Of a DNA stretch of 5,647 bases, positions 4,791 through 5,647 are shown one piece after another. The notes under the pieces are model-generated. The model saw nothing but the letters and a program-made list of their open reading frames with translations, was not told the origin of the DNA and did not search any database. Source of the DNA: Acidimicrobiia bacterium (GTDB lineage Bacteria > Actinomycetota > Acidimicrobiia > UBA5794 > JAOTWH01); assembly GCA_029863035.1 (NCBI GenBank), contig JAOTWH010000146.1, positions 1 to 5,647 on the forward strand, read 5' to 3'. The position numbers and the translations under genes are program-made. How positions within the stretch are numbered: position 1 is the first letter of the stretch; each line of letters begins with the position of its first letter.

Positions 4791-4838
4791 CCGTAGCAGT
4801 TGGGTAGCAAGGAGAGGTCCATCACCGCAGCAGTGGGC

Positions 4839-4965
4839 CAGCCGGATTGGCTGTCTGGCTTGTGTGTACCAGGTGCCAGGAGAGGACCAAGCGTTTCCTA
4901 TGGAAACGCAGGGAGCACTCAGGCCAGGAGTGCCAGGTCAAGGCTGATCTCGGCCTTGACCTGGC
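4839..4965 (+). other. Hairpin cluster; candidate structured RNA or terminator region
   Basis: Four stems occur in 127 bp: CAGCC/GGCTG (4839-4853, 5-nt loop); GCGTTTCC/GGAAACGC (4891-4909, 3-nt loop); GCACTC/GAGTGC (4915-4933); and a perfect 13-bp stem, GCCAGGTCAAGGC (4932-4944) with GCCTTGACCTGGC (4953-4965), 8-nt loop. The third and fourth stems share two bases, so they compete slightly. The short open frames here have no recognisable protein features. No T-run follows the last stem. The strand is unknown; plus is given because the next gene downstream is on that strand. It could be an RNA gene, a leader of the gene at 5081, or part of a recombination site. Confidence 0.4.
4932..4965. terminator. 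Perfect 13-bp stem-loop
   Basis: This is the longest perfect inverted repeat in the window. The arms at 4932-4944 and 4953-4965 enclose TGATCTCG. It is stable enough to act as a terminator or insulator upstream of the gene at 5081. No gene reading into it is evident and no T-tract is present, so this function is only a possibility. Confidence 0.4.
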
Positions 4966-5046
4966 GTTAGCCACATCACATCTTCAACGTTAGGACCCGC
5001 AGCAACGGATCAGCATCCGCCAACGTTGGCGCGGGACCAAAGCGGG

Positions 5047-5052
5047 TACCGT
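5047..5052 (+). promoter_or_regulatory. Possible -10 box for the membrane-protein gene
   Basis: TACCGT fits the TAnnnT pattern and lies 28 nt before ATG 5081, leaving room for a short leader with a ribosome site. TTGGCG at 5026-5031 could serve as -35, but its 15-nt spacing is short. Weak prediction. Confidence 0.25.
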
Positions 5053-5080
5053 GGCTCCTAACGCCGTAAGGAATCTGGTC

Positions 5081-5647
5081 ATGCTGCGACGCCTCCGCGG
5101 CCTATTCATCATCATCAGGGCGCTCCTGCCAGTTCTCCTCGTGGTCGGAGCGACCATCATCACCTGGCTGGCGGCGCAGTCGGTTGTGGAGGCCACCGGT
5201 GACTACGGCGACGATCTGGCGGTGCAGCTCGCAGAGATCGAGGCGGCAATCGATACCGCCAACGATGGCCTCGAGGCCATGGGGAGCTACGTTACGTCGT
5301 CGGCCGAGGCCGCCGAGGAGCTGCTGGCATCGGTCGGAGCTCTGAAGGACAACGTCGAGATCATCCTGCCCGCGGTTGACATCCCCGACTTCGCCATCCC
5401 GATCGTCGATGTGGTGATCGGCCTTCCAGAGTTCCAGCTCGGCGATGGCATCCTCACCATCCCAATCCCTGGTGTCGAGCCGCTCCAGTCGCTCGCCAAC
5501 GAGCTTGCCGATGCGGGACGGCGTGCGATCGAGCCGGTGCTGAAGGTCGGCGCACTTGCCGACGTGCCGCCGCAACTCGAGCAGGCAGCTGAAGACAGCG
5601 TTCAATACGCCGGCGACATCCGATCAATTGTCGGTGGATGGCTCACC
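5081..5647 (+). CDS. Uncharacterised membrane-anchored protein, 3' end beyond the window
   Basis: An open frame of 189 residues that runs off the right edge; I do not recognise the family. ATG at 5081 is preceded by AAGGA (5068-5072) with 8-nt spacing. The N-terminus MLRRLRG is basic, followed by one hydrophobic segment at about 8-34, consistent with a single-pass signal anchor and an outside C-terminal part. Residues about 41-92 are acidic and Ala/Glu-rich, probably a long amphipathic helix. Residues 96-134 are a Pro- and Ile/Val-rich stretch (DIPDFAIPIVDVV, LTIPIPGVEPL), unlike the flanks. Residues 135-186 look helical again. GC-rich third codon positions support real coding. No catalytic motif is visible. 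A helical scaffold or sensor-like ectodomain is possible, but function is not assignable, and further membrane segments may follow. Confidence 0.75.
   Translation, partial: MLRRLRGLFIIIRALLPVLLVVGATIITWLAAQSVVEATGDYGDDLAVQLAEIEAAIDTANDGLEAMGSYVTSSAEAAEELLASVGALKDNVEIILPAVDIPDFAIPIVDVVIGLPEFQLGDGILTIPIPGVEPLQSLANELADAGRRAIEPVLKVGALADVPPQLEQAAEDSVQYAGDIRSIVGGWLT

Noticed and set aside
4359..4947. Two overlapping plus-strand frames (4359-4688 and 4576-4947)
   Set aside because: Both read antisense through the tRNA relic and hairpins, and have no domain, signal or ribosome site; they are likely spurious.
5102..5605. Minus-strand frame at the right end
   Set aside because: It is a shadow of the plus-strand membrane-protein gene, which has a ribosome site, a membrane segment and the better codon pattern.
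1..5647. CRISPR array, rRNA or complete mobile element with transposase/integrase
   Set aside because: No regularly spaced repeats, rRNA-like sequence or recombinase gene could be seen on either strand.

Overview
The window is GC-rich DNA that looks like Actinomycetota, possibly an Acidimicrobiia-type lineage. This rests on stand-alone LigD-polymerase and LigC-type ligase genes, TAnnnT-like -10 boxes placed 6-7 nt before GTG starts, and a lipoprotein with a very Thr-rich tether. Taxonomy is inferred from style only.

Left third (1-2313): a split non-homologous end-joining (NHEJ) repair module. The 3' part of a LigD-type polymerase gene runs rightward. Facing it is a leftward pair: a LigC-type ATP-dependent DNA ligase, then a small DUF559 endonuclease-like gene 32 bp downstream. 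Between the converging genes lies a roughly 240-bp palindromic, BIME-like element. Its CTGATT ends contain the stop codons of both flanking genes.

Middle (2314-4347): a 39-bp divergent promoter gap separates ligC from a HAD-family hydrolase gene. Next comes a lipoprotein with a type-I copper (cupredoxin) domain on a Thr-rich stalk; its full signal peptide requires a non-ATG start. A palindromic repeat follows, then a leftward gene for a small Sec-exported protein of unknown function with hairpins at both ends. A 30-bp repeat occurs on both sides of that last gene.

Right (4348-5080): over 700 bp without a convincing protein gene, but rich in structure. It holds the second repeat copy, a tRNA-Asn-like relic lacking its D-arm and two anticodon-loop bases, tandem direct repeats with 10-11 bp period resembling recombinase arm sites, and a cluster of hairpins ending in a perfect 13-bp stem. 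This may be a decayed integration site and/or an unannotated structured RNA.

Right edge (5081-5647): the start of an uncharacterised single-pass membrane protein that runs off the window.

The strongest candidates for something new are the palindromic element tied to the DUF559 gene, and the pseudo-tRNA/direct-repeat/hairpin tract at 4479-4965.
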